DNA from: Parvibaculum sp.
GTDB taxonomy: Bacteria > Pseudomonadota > Alphaproteobacteria > Parvibaculales > Parvibaculaceae
NCBI GenBank assembly: GCA_031291615.1
Contig: JARLIS010000061.1
Location: forward strand, 62,001 to 126,000
Length of the DNA stretch: 64,000 nucleotides
Reading direction: 5' to 3'
The notes beneath the pieces were generated by a model. That model saw only the letters and a program-made list of their open reading frames with translations, did not search any database and was not told the origin of the DNA. Made by a program: the position numbers and the translations under genes. Positions 43,727 to 53,395 of this stretch are shown here, in pieces; position 1 is the stretch's first letter; the number at the start of each line of letters is the position of its first letter.

Positions 43727-44453
43727 TCGTCCGTACACGCGTCTCGAGCGCGTCATAGATGAGAAGCCGCCCGGCCAGGCTCTCGCCCGCGCCGGTAATT
43801 TCCTTGATGACTTCAAGCGCCATCATCGAGCCGATGACGCCCGTGAGCGCACCGAGTACGCCCGCTTCCTCGCAAGCGGGAATACTGCCCGGCGGCGGCG
43901 CCTCGCCGACGAGGTCGCGGTAATTCGCCAGCGGTATCCCGTCCGCGCCGCGCTCATGCGATTTGAATGTCGCGATCTGTCCCTCGAAGGGCCCGACCGC
44001 GCCCGAGACGAGCGGCACGCGCGCGAAATAACAGGCATCGTTGACCAGAAACCGCGTCGGAAAATTGTCGCAGCCGTCGGCGACAATGTCGTAGCCGGAA
44101 ATGATGTCGAGCGCATTGGCGGCGGTCAGCCGTTCGGCATGCGCGACGACGCGCACATCGGGATTGATGCGCGCAAGCCGTTCCGCCGCGCTTTCGACCT
44201 TCAGGCGGCCGAGGCTTTCCGTGTCGTGGATGATCTGGCGTTGCAGGTTCGAGAGCGAAACCCTGTCATGGTCGATGACGCCGAGCGTGCCGACGCCCGC
44301 GGCGGCAAGATACATGAGACACGGTGCGCCGAGCCCGCCCGCGCCGATGACGAGCACGCGCGCGCCCAGAAGTTTCTGCTGGCCGGGGCCGCCGATCTCC
44401 TTGAGGACGATATGGCGCGCATAGCGCTCAAGCTGGGCATCGCTGAGTGGCAT
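43650..44453 (-). CDS. MoeB/ThiF-family E1-like adenylyltransferase lacking zinc cysteines
   Basis: This 267-residue E1-like enzyme has the ATP motif GAGGLGAPCLMYLAAAGVG (residues 37-55), DHDRVSLSNLQRQI, DGCDNFPTR and the catalytic-type Cys194 in ACEEAGVLGALTGV. MoeB and ThiF adenylate the C-terminal glycine of a ubiquitin-like sulfur carrier. The four structural zinc cysteines of MoeB are replaced: the usual CxxC is Asn177/Asp180 in NYRDLV and the second is Asn251/Thr254 in ANPLTG. No carrier protein is encoded next to it. The ATG at 44453 has GGAG at 7 bases. Confidence 0.88.
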   Translation of the reverse strand: MPLSDAQLERYARHIVLKEIGGPGQQKLLGARVLVIGAGGLGAPCLMYLAAAGVGTLGVIDHDRVSLSNLQRQIIHDTESLGRLKVESAAERLARINPDVRVVAHAERLTAANALDIISGYDIVADGCDNFPTRFLVNDACYFARVPLVSGAVGPFEGQIATFKSHERGADGIPLANYRDLVGEAPPPGSIPACEEAGVLGALTGVIGSMMALEVIKEITGAGESLAGRLLIYDALETRVRTIRLKRDPANPLTGETPSIHDLSGHR

Positions 44454-44526
44454 CTCCGGTCTCCATCCCGCCTGCACCAATCTAGGGCTTCGGCGCGGTC
44501 TTTGCCCGCATCATCTGCCGCAATTG

Positions 44527-45303
44527 TCAGCTAATGGGCGTGATGACGACCGTCTGGTTCGCATGGCCGAGCGGACCCTGCGCATCGAAGAGGCGCGAAT
44601 CCGTGAGCCCCATGCCGTCTGCGCGCCAGTCCGATTGCGGCGTGACGCCGACCCACGGTCCCTCGGGCGCGCGCGAGACATGAACCGTGATGTCGATATT
44701 GGGAAAGCCCCATGACGGCGGCCAGAACTCCGTGCCCGACAGCCAGTAGGGCGTGCCATTGTCGGCAAATGCGAAGAGATTGGCGAGCGGCGCGGCGAAG
44801 GGCAGCATGGGCCGCTTCATCCGGCCCCATTTCGTGCCCTTGCCGTCGTCGCGAATGTCGAGCGCATCGAAGAAAGTCGTGCGCTGCGGACTGCCCTTTG
44901 TGCGCTGCCATGCGGGCAGCGCCGAGGGGTCGACGGGCGCGGGCGCGGCGGCGACGCGGGCAAGCTCCGGCACCTCGATCGGCTTCACGAAAGCCGCCGT
45001 CGCCTTGGCGATGAGCTTGTCGCCGGCGAGGATGTGGCTCTCGACAATGGCGATCCGCCCGCCGACGCGCAGCGGCTCCACTCTGGCGTGAAGCGGCTCA
45101 AGCGGCGCGGGCCGCAGAATGAAAACCGAAGCGGTGAGCGGCACGCCCCAGCCTTCCGCGCGCGCCTTTTCTTCCATGACGCCGACCGAAAGGCCGGACA
45201 CGGCGCCGCCATGCAACCCCCGGAAAGGGCCGGAGGCTTCGATATGCGGCTGCCACAAATCGCCCTCGCGCGAAAAAATCGGCTCTGTCGCTACGATATT
45301 CAC
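44527..45303 (-). CDS. TesB-like acyl-CoA thioesterase
   Basis: This 258-residue protein has the double-hotdog thioesterase layout: an N-terminal hotdog (GPFRGLHGGAVSGLSVGVME, VPLTASVFILRPAPLEPLHA) and a C-terminal hotdog (WGFPNIDITVHVSRAPEGPW, DSRLFDAQGPLGHANQTVVI). The function is hydrolysis of an acyl-CoA, chain length unknown. The GTG at 45303 has GAGGCG at 7 bases and follows the SDR stop by 13 bases; an earlier start would overlap it. Likely co-transcribed with the SDR. Confidence 0.82.
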   Translation of the reverse strand: MNIVATEPIFSREGDLWQPHIEASGPFRGLHGGAVSGLSVGVMEEKARAEGWGVPLTASVFILRPAPLEPLHARVEPLRVGGRIAIVESHILAGDKLIAKATAAFVKPIEVPELARVAAAPAPVDPSALPAWQRTKGSPQRTTFFDALDIRDDGKGTKWGRMKRPMLPFAAPLANLFAFADNGTPYWLSGTEFWPPSWGFPNIDITVHVSRAPEGPWVGVTPQSDWRADGMGLTDSRLFDAQGPLGHANQTVVITPIS

Positions 45304-45316
45304 TTGTGACGCCTCG

Positions 45317-46018
45317 CTACCAGGTTTCGCCGAAGGGCCTGATCTCGACATTGAACGACCAGGCCGAGCGGTCCTGATGCGTCACATGCCAGATTTCATC
45401 GGCGATTGCAGCGGGTTTGATGAAAAATTCATCGGGTGCGTCGGGACGCATCTTCCTTGTCCAGGCAAGATCGATGACCGCATCGATGACGACATAGGCG
45501 ACGTGAACGCCTTTCGGCCCGACCTCGCGCGCTATCGCCTCGGCGAGAATGCGCTGCGCCGCCTTGCTGGGCGCGAAGCCCGCGAAATTCGCCTTGCCGC
45601 GCTGGGCGGATGTGTTGCCCGTGACGACGATCGCGCCCTTGCCCGCACTCACCATGTCGGGCGCAAGCCGCCGCGCGAGATAAAGCAGGCCCATCGTGTT
45701 CACCTGAAAATTCCGGTTGAGCACGGCGGGGTCGATGTCGAGGAAATTGCCGAAGGCGCCGCCCACCGCATTGTGGATGAGCACCGTAGGCACGCCGAGC
45801 TTCGCCCGCACCGCCTCGATGGCTGCCTCCACCTCAACCTCGTTCGATACGTCGCAGACAAAGGCCTGCGTGCCCTCGATTTCCGCTTCGAGTGCGGCGA
45901 GCCGCTCGGCCGAACGCGCCAGCATGGCGACACGATATCCGCCTGCCGAAAACCGCCGGGCAATGGCCGCGCCCGTTCCTGGGCCGACGCCGGTTACCAA
46001 CGCGATGGGCTTGGTCAT
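45317..46018 (-). CDS. SDR-fold protein with Tyr-to-Phe change at the active site
   Basis: This 233-residue Rossmann protein has TGVGPGTGAAIA (cofactor loop), HNAVGGAFG and Ser137 in VVTGNTSAQRG. The expected YxxxK motif reads FAPSK: Phe148 replaces the catalytic Tyr and Lys152 is kept. It may therefore use another residue, or be a binding protein rather than a classical dehydrogenase. It is the first gene of an SDR-thioesterase unit, divergent from an HxlR regulator across a shared palindrome. Confidence 0.85.
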   Translation of the reverse strand: MTKPIALVTGVGPGTGAAIARRFSAGGYRVAMLARSAERLAALEAEIEGTQAFVCDVSNEVEVEAAIEAVRAKLGVPTVLIHNAVGGAFGNFLDIDPAVLNRNFQVNTMGLLYLARRLAPDMVSAGKGAIVVTGNTSAQRGKANFAGFAPSKAAQRILAEAIAREVGPKGVHVAYVVIDAVIDLAWTRKMRPDAPDEFFIKPAAIADEIWHVTHQDRSAWSFNVEIRPFGETW

Positions 46019-46101
46019 GCAGGGCACTTTCCGGGGCGTTCGGGCGCGCTTCTGGCCCTTGCGTCTCAATAGGTTCTGATTGGAGACCGAGAGAAAAGAT
46101 G

Positions 46102-46118
46102 GGTTCCAAAAGGGAACC
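46102..46118. promoter_or_regulatory. HxlR-type operator palindrome
   Basis: GGTTCC-AAAAG-GGAACC (46102-46118) is a perfect 6+5+6 inverted repeat in the divergent spacer between the SDR gene (start 46018) and the HxlR gene (start 46158). The position suggests that the HxlR protein controls itself and the SDR-thioesterase genes. Confidence 0.6.
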
Positions 46119-46157
46119 TGTCAAGCTAAACTGGGCCGGATCGAAAGGATGCCCCTC

Positions 46158-46622
46158 ATGAGATGGGAAGACCTCGACAGCGAAGCCTGTTCCGTCGCCC
46201 GCACGCTCTCCGTCGTCGGCGACCGCTGGACCTTGCTCGTGCTGCGTGAATGTTTCCTCGGCCGTCGGCGCTTCGAGGAATTCGAGGCAAGCCTCGGCAT
46301 CGCGCGCCACGTGCTTGCCGACCGGCTGAAGAAATTGACCGAGGCCGGCGTCCTCTCCCGCATCGCCTATCAGGAACGTCCCCGGCGCGAGGAATATCGC
46401 CTGACCGACAAGGGCCGCGCCCTCAACCCGGTGCTCATGACGCTTGCCCAATGGGGCGACACTTATATGGCGGGGCCCGAAGGCCCGCCGCTCCTGCGCG
46501 TCCACAATGCCTGCGGCCATGTGATGCAGGGCGTTCTCGTCTGCTCCGAATGCGGAGAAGCGGTCGGCGCGCGCGACATCACGCCGAAGCCGGGGCCGGG
46601 GGCCGCGCGCCCATCGTCCTGA
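46158..46622 (+). CDS. HxlR-family transcriptional regulator
   Basis: This 154-residue winged-helix regulator has the family core SVARTLSVVGDRWTLLVLRE and GIARHVLADRLKKLTEAGVL. A C-terminal extension contains four potential metal or redox residues (His-Asn-Ala-Cys-Gly-His and CSECGE), giving a small CxxC motif. The start at 46158 has AAGGA at 8 bases. It is divergent from the SDR gene; HxlR proteins often respond to quinones or electrophiles. Confidence 0.88.
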   Translation: MRWEDLDSEACSVARTLSVVGDRWTLLVLRECFLGRRRFEEFEASLGIARHVLADRLKKLTEAGVLSRIAYQERPRREEYRLTDKGRALNPVLMTLAQWGDTYMAGPEGPPLLRVHNACGHVMQGVLVCSECGEAVGARDITPKPGPGAARPSS

Positions 46623-46644
46623 TTGCAAGGGCGCGGCCTGAACG

Positions 46645-47634
46645 TCAGGCGGCCTTTGCGGCCGTCGCGTCGTCGCGGGCGAAGCGGTTGGCGATGACGC
46701 TCACGATGACGAGCTGGAAGAAATGGAAGATCATCAGCGGCGCGATGATGAGGCCGAGCATCGGCGTCGCGCCGAACATCACCTTGGAAAGCGGCACGCC
46801 GGTCGCCAGCGATTTCTTCGACGCGCAGAAGAGGCAGGCGATGGTGTCCTCGCGGTCGAGTCCCATGAGGCGGCAGGGAATTTTCATCAGCTCATAGATC
46901 GTGAAGAACAGCGCGATCGAGGCAACCACCATCATGAAGACGAGCGAAATGTCGTGGTCGCTCCATATGCCTTCCTTGATGGAATCGCAAAACGAATTAT
47001 AGACGATGGCGAGAATGACGGCGCGGTCGCACAGCTTGAGCCATGAGCCGTTGCGCGCCGCCCATGCCGCAAGCCAGCGATGCGCGATCTGGCCGAGCGC
47101 CGTCGGCAGCAGCACCAGCAGCACGATCTTCACGATCACCGATGAAAGCGGCAGCGACTGGCCGGTCGATTTCATGTACCAGGCCATCAGCACCGGCGTC
47201 AGGAAAACGCCGAGAAAGGCCGACAGCGTGGCGTTGAATATGGCGACAGGTACGTTGCCGCGCGCGAGCGACGTCATGGCGACGGACGACGATACGGTGC
47301 TCGGCAATGCGGCAAGGTAGAAGAAACCGAGCTGCACTTCTTCCGGCACCCAGGCCCGCGTCAGAAACAGCGCCGCGAGAACGACGATCGGAAACAGCGC
47401 GAAGGTCGCAAGCTGGACGGCAATGTGGACGCGCCATTTGGCAAGGCCCGCCCGCATTTTTTCCGGCGCGAGCGTCAGCCCGTAAAGAAAGAAGACGACG
47501 CAGATTCCGTAATTCGCCACCCATTCGACATGGAGCGGCCCACCCGTGACGCCGGGCGCCGACCAGACGATGGCGAGCAGAACGACGCCCATCAGGGACA
47601 GCAGAAAGCCGTCGATATTGAACTTGCTCAACAT
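46645..47634 (-). CDS. Bile acid:sodium symporter family protein (SBF-like)
   Basis: This 329-residue protein has about nine or ten membrane helices and belongs to the SBF-like/YfeH branch (FLYGLTLAPEKMRAGLAKWR, LPSTVSSSVAMTSLARGNVP, KKSLATGVPLSKVMFG). The transported solute is unknown. It begins 21 bases after the cysK stop and is probably the last gene of the coaBC-dut-rrf2-cysK unit. It converges with the HxlR gene. Confidence 0.85.
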   Translation of the reverse strand: MLSKFNIDGFLLSLMGVVLLAIVWSAPGVTGGPLHVEWVANYGICVVFFLYGLTLAPEKMRAGLAKWRVHIAVQLATFALFPIVVLAALFLTRAWVPEEVQLGFFYLAALPSTVSSSVAMTSLARGNVPVAIFNATLSAFLGVFLTPVLMAWYMKSTGQSLPLSSVIVKIVLLVLLPTALGQIAHRWLAAWAARNGSWLKLCDRAVILAIVYNSFCDSIKEGIWSDHDISLVFMMVVASIALFFTIYELMKIPCRLMGLDREDTIACLFCASKKSLATGVPLSKVMFGATPMLGLIIAPLMIFHFFQLVIVSVIANRFARDDATAAKAA

Positions 47635-47655
47635 GACATCGAACTCGTGAGGGCT

Positions 47656-48618
47656 TCAGAGCCCGTCGAAAAGCGCGGTCGAAAGATAGCGTTCCGCGAA
47701 GGAGGGGATGATGGCGACGATGGTTTTGCCCTTCATCTCCGGGCGGCATCCGACTTCAAGCGCCGCCGCAATCGCCGCGCCCGAAGAAATGCCGCAGGGT
47801 ATGCCCTCCATGCGCGCGGCCTTGCGCGCCGTCTCGAAGGCGGTCTCGTTGCCGATGGTCACGACCTCGTCAATGAGCGACTTGTCGAGATTGCCCGGCA
47901 CGAAGCCTGCGCCGATGCCCTGGATCTTGTGGGGCCCGGGCTGGCCGCCCGACAGCACGGGGCTGTCCTCGGGTTCGACGGCGATCATGCGGAGTGAAGG
48001 CTTGCGCGGTTTCAGCGCCGAGCCGATGCCGGTGAAGGTGCCGCCGGTGCCGACGCCCGAAATCACGGCATCGACGCCGCCATTGGTGTCGTTCCAGATT
48101 TCTTCCGCCGTCGTCTGCTTGTGGATTTCAGGGTTCGCCGGATTGTCGAACTGCTGCGGCATGACCGAATTGGGATGCTGCGCCATGATCTCTTCGGCCC
48201 GGGCCATTGCGCCGCGCATGCCCTTGTCGGCCGGCGTGAGCTCGATCTGCGCGCCCAGAAGCGCCAGCATCTTGCGCCGCTCGATCGACATGCTCTCCGG
48301 CATGCAGAGAATAAGCTTGTAGCCCTTGGCCGCACAGACAAAGGCGAGCGCGATGCCCGTATTGCCCGATGTCGGCTCGACGATCACCGTGTCGGGAAGA
48401 ATTTTGCCCTGCCGTTCCAGCGCCTCGATCATGGCGACGCCGATGCGGTCCTTGACGCTTGCGAGCGGATTGAAGAATTCGAGCTTGAGGTAGATGTCGG
48501 CGACGGCGCCGGCTTCCTTCGCCATCCGGTTCAGCCTGACAAGCGGCGTATCGCCGATGGTCTCGGTGATGCTGTTGTAGACGCGGCCGCGGCCGGGCTT
48601 CTTTCTGGTGTCGCTCAT
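47656..48618 (-). CDS. cysK: Cysteine synthase A
   Basis: This PLP enzyme makes cysteine from O-acetylserine and sulfide. The 320-residue protein has the PLP lysine in [11 protein letters not shown], the substrate loop [11 protein letters not shown] and the glycine-rich [13 protein letters not shown]. The start at 48618 has GGAGAC at 5 bases; the longer frame reads back into the rrf2 gene. Its immediate neighbour is an Rrf2-type regulator, an arrangement that suggests CymR-like local control. Confidence 0.95.
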   Translation of the reverse strand: MSDTRKKPGRGRVYNSITETIGDTPLVRLNRMAKEAGAVADIYLKLEFFNPLASVKDRIGVAMIEALERQGKILPDTVIVEPTSGNTGIALAFVCAAKGYKLILCMPESMSIERRKMLALLGAQIELTPADKGMRGAMARAEEIMAQHPNSVMPQQFDNPANPEIHKQTTAEEIWNDTNGGVDAVISGVGTGGTFTGIGSALKPRKPSLRMIAVEPEDSPVLSGGQPGPHKIQGIGAGFVPGNLDKSLIDEVVTIGNETAFETARKAARMEGIPCGISSGAAIAAALEVGCRPEMKGKTIVAIIPSFAERYLSTALFDGL

Positions 48619-48632
48619 GCTCGTCTCCAGAG

Positions 48633-49082
48633 TTAAATCGTGAAATCGGCCGTGGGTGAGTCGCTGCCGACGCCGGCCGTCTCGGCGCGGCGGCACAGAT
48701 CGTCGACGGTGATCTTTTCAAGTCGCTCCATCAGGTCTTTCTGCACTTCCTCCCATAGCGGTGCGATGACGCGCTCGCCGAGATCGGAAGGCCCGCTTGT
48801 CACCGGGTCGTCGGAGGATTCCATGGCGCCGACCACGCGCACGACCTCGCCCACCGTGATGCGGCGACGCTCGCGCGCGAGCCTGTAGCCGCCGCGCGGC
48901 CCCCGCACGCCCTTCAGGATACCCGCATGCACAAGCTGCTGCATGACCTGTTCGAGATAGCGTTGCGGAATGCCCTGCCGCTTAGTGATCTCTTTCGACT
49001 GCACGGGGTCCGGCCGCGCATTGATCGCGACATCGACGACCGCTTCAAGCGCGAGCCAGGTTTTTTTGGACAATCGAAGCAT
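48633..49082 (-). CDS. Rrf2-family regulator
   Basis: This 149-residue Rrf2 winged-helix protein has [40 protein letters not shown] and [12 protein letters not shown]. It lacks the three cluster cysteines of IscR (only Cys136 near the C-terminus is present), so it is not an Fe-S sensor of that type. A CymR-like role in sulfur metabolism fits its position directly before cysK. The start at 49082 has GAGGG at 5 bases. Confidence 0.88.
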   Translation of the reverse strand: MLRLSKKTWLALEAVVDVAINARPDPVQSKEITKRQGIPQRYLEQVMQQLVHAGILKGVRGPRGGYRLARERRRITVGEVVRVVGAMESSDDPVTSGPSDLGERVIAPLWEEVQKDLMERLEKITVDDLCRRAETAGVGSDSPTADFTI

Positions 49083-49089
49083 GGTGCCC

Positions 49090-49560
49090 TCAGTTTCTTC
49101 CCGCAGCAGTGCCGGTCGAGCCGAAGCCGCCCGCGCCGCGCTCCGTTTCATCGAGACTTGCGACTTCGGAAAGCACCGCCCGCGTCACCGGCGCGATCAC
49201 CATCTGCGCGATGCGCGTGCCGCGCGTGACGGTGAAGGCTTCCGGTCCGTGATTGATGAGAATGACCTTCACCTCGGCGCGATAATCGCAATCGATGGTG
49301 CCGGGCGAATTGAGGCAGGTGATGCCGTTCTTCGCAGCAAGGCCCGAACGCGGACGTATCTGCGCCTCGAAGCCCGAGGGCAGGGCGATGGCAAGTCCGG
49401 TCGGCACCAGCGCGCGTGCGCCCGGCGCGAGCACCAGGGGCTCCGCCTCGGGCACGGCGGCGATGAGGTCCATGCCGGCGGCGCCTTCTGTCTCATAGCG
49501 CGGCAGCGCAAGTCCTTCGCCATGCGGCAGGCGCTGAACGGAAACGGATACGGAATTCAT
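49090..49560 (-). CDS. dut: dUTP diphosphatase
   Basis: This trimeric dUTPase has the five motifs visible: AAGMDLIAA (1), RPRSGLAAK (2), [17 protein letters not shown] (3, with the catalytic Asp), [10 protein letters not shown] (4) and [10 protein letters not shown] (5, the P-loop-like tail). Length 156. Its ATG overlaps the coaBC stop by four bases; coaBC-dut is a conserved pair. Confidence 0.97.
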   Translation of the reverse strand: MNSVSVSVQRLPHGEGLALPRYETEGAAGMDLIAAVPEAEPLVLAPGARALVPTGLAIALPSGFEAQIRPRSGLAAKNGITCLNSPGTIDCDYRAEVKVILINHGPEAFTVTRGTRIAQMVIAPVTRAVLSEVASLDETERGAGGFGSTGTAAGRN

Positions 49561-50822
49561 GCTTTGGCCTTCTTCGAGTCAAAATAGGCGAGGATGCGTC
49601 GCGCGAGCCTTTCGGCCACGGCCTGCTTGGGCAACAGCGGCCAGTCTTCCTGGCCTTCGGCAGTGATGAGATGCACCGTATTGAGTTCGCCGCCCATGAC
49701 GCCCGTTTCCGGCGATACGTCGTTCGCGACGATCCAGTCGCAGCCCTTGCGAAGCCGCTTGGCGACCGCGTGCTCGATCACCTTTTCGGTTTCCGCGGCA
49801 AACCCGATGACAAGCGTCGGCCGCTTCGTCTTGAGTTTTGAAAGCGTCGCAAGGATGTCGGGGTTCTCGACAAGCGTCAGCGAAGGCGCGCTCGCGCCCG
49901 GTTCCTTCTTGATCTTCTGCGTCGCATCGACATCGACGCGCCAGTCGGCGACGGCGGCCGCGCAAATGGCGACATCGGCGGGAAGCGCCGCCTCGCAGGC
50001 AACGAGCATTTCGCGCGCGGTCTCGACGCGCTTCAGGGTCACGCCGGCGGGGTCCGGCAGATTGGTCGGCCCCGAAACAAGCGTGACGTCGGCACCCATG
50101 CGGGCAAGTGCCGTCGCAATAGCGTGGCCCTGCTTGCCGGACGAGCGGTTGGCGAGATAGCGCACCGGGTCGATTGGCTCATGCGTCGGGCCCGAAGTAA
50201 TGAGCGCATGGACGCCTTTCAGCGGTTGCTCGCCCTCGAATTCCAGCTCCGAGAAATGCGCTTCGATGGCCGCGAGAATTTCAGCCGGTTCCGCCATGCG
50301 GCCATAGCCGAATTCATTGCAGGCCATCTCGCCTTCATTGGGCCCGACGATGTGGATGCCGTCGGCCATCAACTGCTCGAGATTGCGCTGCGTCGCGCGA
50401 TGGGTCCACATGCGCACATTCATGGCGGGCGCGATCAGCACCTTCTTGTCGGTGGCGAGCAGCAGCGTCGTGACGAGATCGCCAGCCAGCCCCGCCGCCA
50501 TCTTGGCCATGAGATCGGCGGTGGCGGGCGCGACGACGAGGAGGTCCGCGTCGCGCGACAATTCGATATGGCCGATGGCGGCCGTGTCTGTGAGGTCGAA
50601 AAGGTCGGTATAGACCTTATCGCCGCTCAGCGTGCCGAGCGACAGCTTCGTCACGAACTCCGCGCCGGCCGCCGTCAGCACGACGCGCACCGACGCACCC
50701 CGCTCGCGCAGGCGACGGATCAGCTCAAGGCATTTATAGGCAGCGATGCCGCCGCCGACGATGAGCAGAATGCGACGGTTCTGGAGGTGGTCGCTCAATT
50801 GGAAGGCCTCCGACTTGGGCAA
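49557..50822 (-). CDS. coaBC: Bifunctional phosphopantothenoylcysteine decarboxylase/synthetase
   Basis: CoaBC carries out two steps of coenzyme A synthesis. The N-terminal flavoprotein CoaC half has [20 protein letters not shown] and [18 protein letters not shown]; the C-terminal CoaB half has [20 protein letters not shown] and [13 protein letters not shown]. Length 421. It is the first gene of coaBC-dut-rrf2-cysK. Confidence 0.96.
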   Translation of the reverse strand: MPKSEAFQLSDHLQNRRILLIVGGGIAAYKCLELIRRLRERGASVRVVLTAAGAEFVTKLSLGTLSGDKVYTDLFDLTDTAAIGHIELSRDADLLVVAPATADLMAKMAAGLAGDLVTTLLLATDKKVLIAPAMNVRMWTHRATQRNLEQLMADGIHIVGPNEGEMACNEFGYGRMAEPAEILAAIEAHFSELEFEGEQPLKGVHALITSGPTHEPIDPVRYLANRSSGKQGHAIATALARMGADVTLVSGPTNLPDPAGVTLKRVETAREMLVACEAALPADVAICAAAVADWRVDVDATQKIKKEPGASAPSLTLVENPDILATLSKLKTKRPTLVIGFAAETEKVIEHAVAKRLRKGCDWIVANDVSPETGVMGGELNTVHLITAEGQEDWPLLPKQAVAERLARRILAYFDSKKAKA

Positions 50823-50924
50823 GAGACGCCGCCCGGCGGTTGAGCGGGGAATATAGGGTTTTACGGCAGGGATGTGGAGATCAAATCTTTCACCCGTACA
50901 ATTTAGTAAAAACGGGGCGAGGTC

Positions 50925-52529
50925 TCAGAAAAACCTGAAAAGCGCGATGGCGAGCAGCGCACCGGCAATGGCCCAGAGCGCGGGCAGATAGGCCCGTCTG
51001 TTCTGGGCGCGGGCAAGCCGCTCGGTCGAGGACGGATGGAGCTTCAGCCCCTCCTCGTCGACGCTTTCCGACAGCAGCCGCGCCGTGCGCTCCGCCCGGA
51101 CGAGGAAATCCGGCAAATTGCCCGCAAGCCGTCCGAGCTGCATCGCGCCCGCCGCCGCTTCCTCGATCCGGGTTTCGGGCGCGAACTGCTCCATCATCCA
51201 GGCCTTGAGCACGGGCTCTGCGCTCTCCCAGATATTGTGGTCGGGATCGAAATGCCGCGACACGCCCTCGATCACCACCATGGTCTTTTGCAGCAGGATA
51301 AGCTCCGGCCGCGTCCGCATGTCGAATTGCTCGGTCACCTGGAAGAGCTGCGCGAGCAGCCGCCCCATCGACACGTCCCGTGCGCTCCGGCCGAATATCG
51401 GCTCGCCGATGGCCCGCAGGGCCTGTGCGAAGGCGTCGATGCTTTTCGTATGCGGTACGAAGCCGACCTGAAAATGAATTTCGGCGACGCGGCGATAGTC
51501 GCGGCGGATAAAGCCGTAGAGAATTTCCGCCATCGTCCGGCGCTGCATCTCGTCGAGCCGTCCCATGATGCCGAAATCGACCGCGACGAGCGTTCCATCC
51601 GCATCGACGAAGTGATTTCCCTGATGCATATCGGCATGGAAGAAGCCGTCGCGCAGCGCGTGCATCAGGAAGGACTGTATGACCTGCGTGCCGAGCTTCT
51701 TCATGTCGTGGCCGGCCGCAACGAGCGCCGCCCGGTCGGACGCCGGAATGCCATCGATCCATTCGAGCGTCAGCACATGGCGCGCGGTCAGTTCCCATTC
51801 GACTTTCGGCACGCGAAAGCCCTGGTCGTTCGCGACATTCTCGGCCATCTCCGACATGGCCGCCGCTTCGAGGCGGAAATCCATTTCGGTTTTCACGCTG
51901 TCGGCAAGCGTCTGCACGCTCTCGACGGGGCGAAGCCGTCGCGCCGGCGCATGCACGCGCTCGACGAGCTCGGCGATCCAGAAGAAACTGTCGAGGTCGC
52001 GCCCGAAACTCGCCTCGATGCCCGGACGCAGCACCTTCACCGCGACGTCGCGGCCTTCAGGGTTCGCCTCATCGGGCATGGTGCGGGCGCGATGCACCTG
52101 CGCGATCGAGGCGGCGGCGATGGCGTCGCTGAAGGACGAAAAGACCTTGGACAGAGGTTGCCCGAGCTCGGCCTCGACAATGGCGCGCGCTTCCTCGGTC
52201 GGGAAAGGCGGCAGCTTGTCCTGAAGCTGCGTCAGATCGGTCGCGAGCTCCGCACCGATAATGTCGGGCCGCGTCGCCAGAAACTGGCCGAGCTTGATAT
52301 AGGAAGGGCCGAGCTGCATCAGCGCGGCGGCAAGCCTGACGGCCGGTTCCGCGCCGTCGATGGCGGCTTCCCGCCGCTCCCACGGCATGCGGATTTTCGC
52401 CAGCGCCATCAGCAGGATGAGCGGTCCCGGCATCTCGCCGCGCAATTCGAGCGGAAAGAGCGCGTCATGCCGGGCAAGCACGCGGCCGGCGCGCGCAAGG
52501 CGCATGAGGTTGAGTGCGGAACGGAACAT
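50925..52529 (-). CDS. ubiB: Ubiquinone biosynthesis protein UbiB
   Basis: UbiB is an atypical ABC1/ADCK kinase-like ATPase needed for ubiquinone synthesis. The 534-residue protein has the KxGQ motif (PSYIKLGQFLATRPDIIG), the Ala-rich loop AAASIAQVHRA, the catalytic-loop HADMHQGN and AVDFGIMG. A C-terminal membrane anchor follows (RAYLPALWAIAGALLAIALF). It begins 1 base after the ubiE stop. Confidence 0.95.
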   Translation of the reverse strand: MFRSALNLMRLARAGRVLARHDALFPLELRGEMPGPLILLMALAKIRMPWERREAAIDGAEPAVRLAAALMQLGPSYIKLGQFLATRPDIIGAELATDLTQLQDKLPPFPTEEARAIVEAELGQPLSKVFSSFSDAIAAASIAQVHRARTMPDEANPEGRDVAVKVLRPGIEASFGRDLDSFFWIAELVERVHAPARRLRPVESVQTLADSVKTEMDFRLEAAAMSEMAENVANDQGFRVPKVEWELTARHVLTLEWIDGIPASDRAALVAAGHDMKKLGTQVIQSFLMHALRDGFFHADMHQGNHFVDADGTLVAVDFGIMGRLDEMQRRTMAEILYGFIRRDYRRVAEIHFQVGFVPHTKSIDAFAQALRAIGEPIFGRSARDVSMGRLLAQLFQVTEQFDMRTRPELILLQKTMVVIEGVSRHFDPDHNIWESAEPVLKAWMMEQFAPETRIEEAAAGAMQLGRLAGNLPDFLVRAERTARLLSESVDEEGLKLHPSSTERLARAQNRRAYLPALWAIAGALLAIALFRFF

Positions 52530-52530
52530 C

Positions 52531-53340
52531 TCAGAGACGCCAGCCCGAATGGATCGCCGCGATGCCGCCGGTGAGATTGCGGTATTGCACGCGCGCGAAA
52601 CCCGCCGCCTCGATCATCGCCTTGAAACGCTCCTGATTGGGGAAACGCCGGATGCTCTCGACGAGATATTGATAGGGCTGGGCGTCGCCCGTCACCCATT
52701 TTCCCATCTTCGGAATGGCGCCGAAGGAATAGGCGTCGTAGATCGCATCGAGACCCGGCACCGCGACTTCGGAGAATTCGAGGCAGAGAAAGCGCCCGCC
52801 CGGCTTCAGCACACGGAAAGCATCTTCGAGCGCCTTCTCTATATGTGTGACGTTGCGGATGCCGAAGGCGATCGTATAGGCGTCGAAGGACCGGTCGGGA
52901 AAGGGCAGCTTTTCCGCATCGCCGCAGACGAATTCGACGCGCCCGGCAAAGGCTTGCGCCTCGGCGCGTTTCTGTCCGACGCCGAGCATATGCGAGTTGA
53001 TGTCGCAGACCGTGACATGGGCGTTGGGCCCCGCGCGTTCGAGCAGGCGAAAGGCGATGTCGCCCGTGCCGCCCGCAACGTCGATATGCGCAAAGGCCCG
53101 TTCGCCGCGCGGCGGGTTCAGCCAGTCGATCAGGGTCTGCTTCCAGGCGCGATGCAGCCCGCCCGACATCAGATCGTTCATCAGGTCGTAGCGCGACGCC
53201 ACTTGCTCGAACACCTCGTGAACGAGTTTGACCTTCTCGCCCTCCGGCACGGTCTGGAAGCCGAAATGCGTGGTGGACCCGCCGGTCGGGGCGGGATCGG
53301 TGTCGGTTTTTCGGGGCGCGCTGCTCATCGCGGGGACCAT
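52531..53340 (-). CDS. ubiE: Ubiquinone/menaquinone C-methyltransferase UbiE
   Basis: UbiE is the SAM-dependent C-methyltransferase of quinone synthesis. The 269-residue protein has the family signature [18 protein letters not shown], the SAM motif [17 protein letters not shown] and [13 protein letters not shown]. The exact start is uncertain: ATG at 53340 or 53328, neither with a strong ribosome site. The pair ubiE-ubiB is divergent from mutM, a well-conserved arrangement. Confidence 0.95.
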   Translation of the reverse strand: MVPAMSSAPRKTDTDPAPTGGSTTHFGFQTVPEGEKVKLVHEVFEQVASRYDLMNDLMSGGLHRAWKQTLIDWLNPPRGERAFAHIDVAGGTGDIAFRLLERAGPNAHVTVCDINSHMLGVGQKRAEAQAFAGRVEFVCGDAEKLPFPDRSFDAYTIAFGIRNVTHIEKALEDAFRVLKPGGRFLCLEFSEVAVPGLDAIYDAYSFGAIPKMGKWVTGDAQPYQYLVESIRRFPNQERFKAMIEAAGFARVQYRNLTGGIAAIHSGWRL

Positions 53341-53395
53341 AGCGCAGGCCCCGGAAGGGCGCTACTTTCGCGCGCGAGCCAGATAAGGTCAGTTA

